64,000 bases of DNA from Pseudomonas sp. CFII64 (GTDB taxonomy: Bacteria > Pseudomonadota > Gammaproteobacteria > Pseudomonadales > Pseudomonadaceae). The notes under the pieces were generated by a model. That model was not told where the DNA came from. It saw nothing but the letters and a program-made list of their open reading frames with translations, and did not search any database. The DNA is taken from NCBI RefSeq assembly GCF_000416235.1, contig NZ_ATLO01000049.1, forward strand, positions 434,001-498,000, read 5' to 3'. How positions within the stretch are numbered: the stretch's first letter is position 1; every line of letters begins with the position of its first letter. This document shows positions 62,901 through 64,000 of this stretch, piece after piece. A program made the position numbers and the translations under genes.

Positions 62901-63210
62901 GTTCGTCGCCGGCGTGCGTTATCGCGCCTGGCAACCGGCCAATTGCCTGCAACCGACCATTCCAGTCCACGCGCCGCTGGTTTTTGACCTGGTTGATACA
63001 TGGATGCAGCGCTCACTGGGCGGCTGCGAGTATCATGTCGCGCATCCTGGTGGTCGCAACTACGAAACTTTGCCGGTCAACGCCAACGAAGCGGAAAGCC
63101 GGCGCCTGGCGCGATTCTTCAGGATCGGCCACACCCCCGGCAAACTGGAAGTGCCGCTGCTGACCATCAATGACGAGTTGCCCATGACGCTGGATATGCG
63201 TCTGCACTAA
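59920..63210 (+). CDS. transglutaminase / DUF2126 amidoligase protein
   Basis: A 1096-residue two-part protein. Residues 1-280: transglutaminase-like domain with N-terminal beta-barrel and full triad, Cys180 (GSCRDSAWLL), His229 (DLHAWCEVYLP) and Asp245 (GLDATSGLF). Residues about 300-1096: DUF2126, a predicted glutamine-synthetase-fold amidoligase (LTMGGEPTFVSIDDRDGDEW, RHTGTGGGNHFVMGG from about 704, GNTHRAEFCVDKLYSPD, LLELRAFEMPPHARMSL). Substrates unknown. GTG start with CAGGAGG 6 nt upstream fixes the N-terminus at SIHIALHHVTHYRYDR. An ATP-grasp gene follows 99 bp on. Confidence 0.9.
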   Translation: MSIHIALHHVTHYRYDRAVELGPQIVRLRPAAHSRTRVLSYSLKVLPENHFINWQQDPQGNYLARLVFPEKTRELRVEVDLVAEMAVFNPFDFFLEPYAEKIPFFYASDEQRELAPYLETLPLTPRFAAYLASIDRTPLPAIDFLVGLNQRLSQDIDYLIRMEPGVQTPEFTLENASGSCRDSAWLLVQLLRHLGMAARFVSGYLIQLKADVEALDGPSGTDVDFTDLHAWCEVYLPGAGWVGLDATSGLFAGEGHIPLACSPEPSSAAPISGLVEPCETEFMHEMSVERIWEAPRVTKPYSEEQWLAIQALGRQIDSDLVRDDVRLTMGGEPTFVSIDDRDGDEWNTAALGPKKRELSAELFQRMRKHYAPLGIVHFGQGKWYPGEQLPRWSLNCFWRKDGQPVWHNNALIADENQDYGATGELAGRFLASVAERLKLPARFVFPAYEDNFYYLWREGALPVNVSAEDSRLGDELERARLRKVFAQGLDKIIGQVLPLARNAAGDRWQSGRWYLRDNHCRLVPGDSALGYRLPLASQPWVKAAEYPFIHPTDHNQDFLELPGSAQIQSQLSGLIEQPDANAERMPKIDESADWLTRTALCAEARDGRLYVFMPPLEALEDYLELVAAVEASAEELRCPVLLEGYEPPSDPRLANFRITPDPGVIEVNVQPSATWDELVERTEFLYEQARLTRLTTEKFMIDGRHTGTGGGNHFVMGGATPADSPFLRRPDVLRSLLSYWHNHPSLSYLFSGLFIGPTSQAPRVDEARNDSLYEMEIAFAQMPKPGEEVAPWLVDRLLRNLLIDVTGNTHRAEFCVDKLYSPDGATGRLGLLELRAFEMPPHARMSLAQQLLLRALVARFWREPYAPAKLARWGTQLHDRFMLPHFIEQDFADVIVELNSAGYPLRAEWFAAHLEFRFPKVGDYAVSGIELELRQALEPWHVLGEEGAAGGAVRYVDSSLERLQVKINGLPPQRYLLTCNGIPVPLQPTGRVGEFVAGVRYRAWQPANCLQPTIPVHAPLVFDLVDTWMQRSLGGCEYHVAHPGGRNYETLPVNANEAESRRLARFFRIGHTPGKLEVPLLTINDELPMTLDMRLH

Positions 63211-63309
63211 AAAGTGTTAATGCCCGCGCGGTAACCTGCCGATGACTTGGTCGTCGGCATGTTGCGTGCCTGCACTAATCTGAATTCTTTAGTCTCTGCC
63301 GAGCCTTCC

Positions 63310-64000
63310 ATGCCTGATTTGCTTGACCGCTACCCGCTTTCTGCGGGTACTTATCATGAAATGCTTGAGCCCGACGGGGCTGTTCGCCCGCATTGGCAGC
63401 GTTTATATGAGCATCTGCAACGCAGCACTCCGGCGCAACTGGTTCAGCGTCAGGCGCTGCTGGCTCGGCAAATCCAGGAAAACGGCGTCACCTACAACGT
63501 CTACGCCGATCCCAAGGGCGCTGACCGGCCGTGGGAGCTGGACCTGCTGCCGCATCTGATCCCCGCTGATGAATGGCAACACGTCGCCGCCGGCATCGCC
63601 CAGCGAGCGCGACTGCTTAATGCGGTGCTGGCTGATCTTTACGGCCCGCAAACCCTGATCGCCAACGGCCTGCTGCCTGCCGAGCTGGTGTTCGGCCATA
63701 ACAATTTTCTCTGGCCCTGCCAGGGCGTACAGCCGCCGGAAGGCATCTTTCTGCATATGTACGCCGTGGACCTGGCGCGTACGCCGGATGGCCGCTGGTG
63801 GGTGACCGCCGACCGGACCCAGGCGCCGTCGGGTGCCGGTTATGCGCTGGAAAACCGCCAGATCGTTTCCAGGGCGTTCCCGGAAACCTACCGCGACTTG
63901 CAGGTTCAGCACCTGTCGGGATTCTTCCGCGCCTTGCAGGACACCCTTGCCCGGCAGGCGCCGTCCAGCAGCGAAGCGCCGCTGGTCGTGGTGCTGACGC
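63310..64000 (+). CDS. circularly permuted ATP-grasp protein (3' end outside window)
   Basis: First 230 codons of a CP_ATPgrasp_2 (DUF404/DUF407) protein: MPDLLDRYPLSAGTYHEML, WELDLLPHLIPADEW, RLLNAVLADLYGPQ, then FLHMYAVDLARTPDGRWWVTADRTQAPSGAGYALENR, the usual start of the family's catalytic half. The open frame runs to the last base, so the gene is cut by the window. Families of this kind ligate carboxyl and amino groups using ATP. Most likely co-transcribed with the amidoligase gene upstream. Ribosome site before the ATG is weak. Confidence 0.88.
   Translation, partial: MPDLLDRYPLSAGTYHEMLEPDGAVRPHWQRLYEHLQRSTPAQLVQRQALLARQIQENGVTYNVYADPKGADRPWELDLLPHLIPADEWQHVAAGIAQRARLLNAVLADLYGPQTLIANGLLPAELVFGHNNFLWPCQGVQPPEGIFLHMYAVDLARTPDGRWWVTADRTQAPSGAGYALENRQIVSRAFPETYRDLQVQHLSGFFRALQDTLARQAPSSSEAPLVVVLT

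Overview
The window is a chromosomal segment of a Pseudomonas, most likely of the P. syringae / P. fluorescens side of the genus. Three things support this. Gene order from waaA to the DUF2126 gene follows, as I remember it, the P. aeruginosa PA4988 to PA4925 stretch (tolC, thiC, nudF-cpdA-yqiA-parE-parC, serB, psd-rhdA-HDOD-motAB, rsgA/orn, queG-nnr-tsaE-amiB-mutL-miaA-hfq-hflX-hflKC, hisZ-purA, rnr-rlmB-rpsF-rpsR-rplI-dnaB). Coding bases are GC-rich with strong GC3 bias. Intergenic gaps carry the palindromic REP elements (GTAGGAGCGGCTTTAGCC and GTAGGACCGGCTTTAGCC types) typical of these species. Almost everything is core genome.

Layout. 1-7.2 kb: end of waaA, convergent tolC, then a TPP riboswitch driving thiC and the HMP transporter cytX, and a lipoprotein gene overlapping cytX tail to tail. 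7.4-16.7 kb: a run of plus-strand genes, nudF, a DUF1249 gene, cpdA, yqiA, parE, two envelope-protein genes, parC and a lipoprotein. 16.7-30.4 kb: a 70-bp-period REP array, a membrane protein with a degenerate cyclase-like domain divergent from serB, a minus-strand block (HDOD, rhdA, psd, PilZ-like), motAB with a sigma-28 promoter, a second REP family, rsgA, orn and a TRIC-type channel. 30.4-44.5 kb: queG, then the nnr-tsaE-amiB-mutL-miaA-hfq-hflX-hflK-hflC superoperon, a structured leader, and hisZ-purA. 44.5-57.2 kb: a chemoreceptor with a sigma-54-type promoter, three identical tRNA-Leu(CAG) genes (two in a 151-bp tandem duplication), rnr-rlmB, the rpsF-rpsR-rplI ribosomal cluster, dnaB and a YgiQ-type radical SAM gene. 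57.2-59.9 kb: the only clearly accessory patch, with a 494-aa protein of unknown function whose N-terminus looks like a type III export signal, a low-GC small exported protein, and a 140-bp MITE-like element with a 4-bp target duplication. 59.9 kb to the end: a transglutaminase/DUF2126 amidoligase gene followed by a circularly permuted ATP-grasp gene that runs off the window.

The most interesting parts are (1) the transglutaminase/amidoligase plus ATP-grasp pair, a predicted but uncharacterised peptide-bond-forming system, here behind a well-placed sigma-54 promoter candidate; (2) the unknown 494-aa effector-like protein and its small exported neighbour; (3) the AhpA/YtjB-like protein fused through an acidic Glu-Pro linker to a degenerate class III cyclase fold; (4) the CRP-like palindrome next to a near-consensus sigma-54 promoter upstream of the chemoreceptor; (5) the hairpin leader before hisZ-purA; (6) the tRNA-Leu tandem copy that lacks its own promoter. 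No CRISPR array, prophage, rRNA operon or intact IS was seen.
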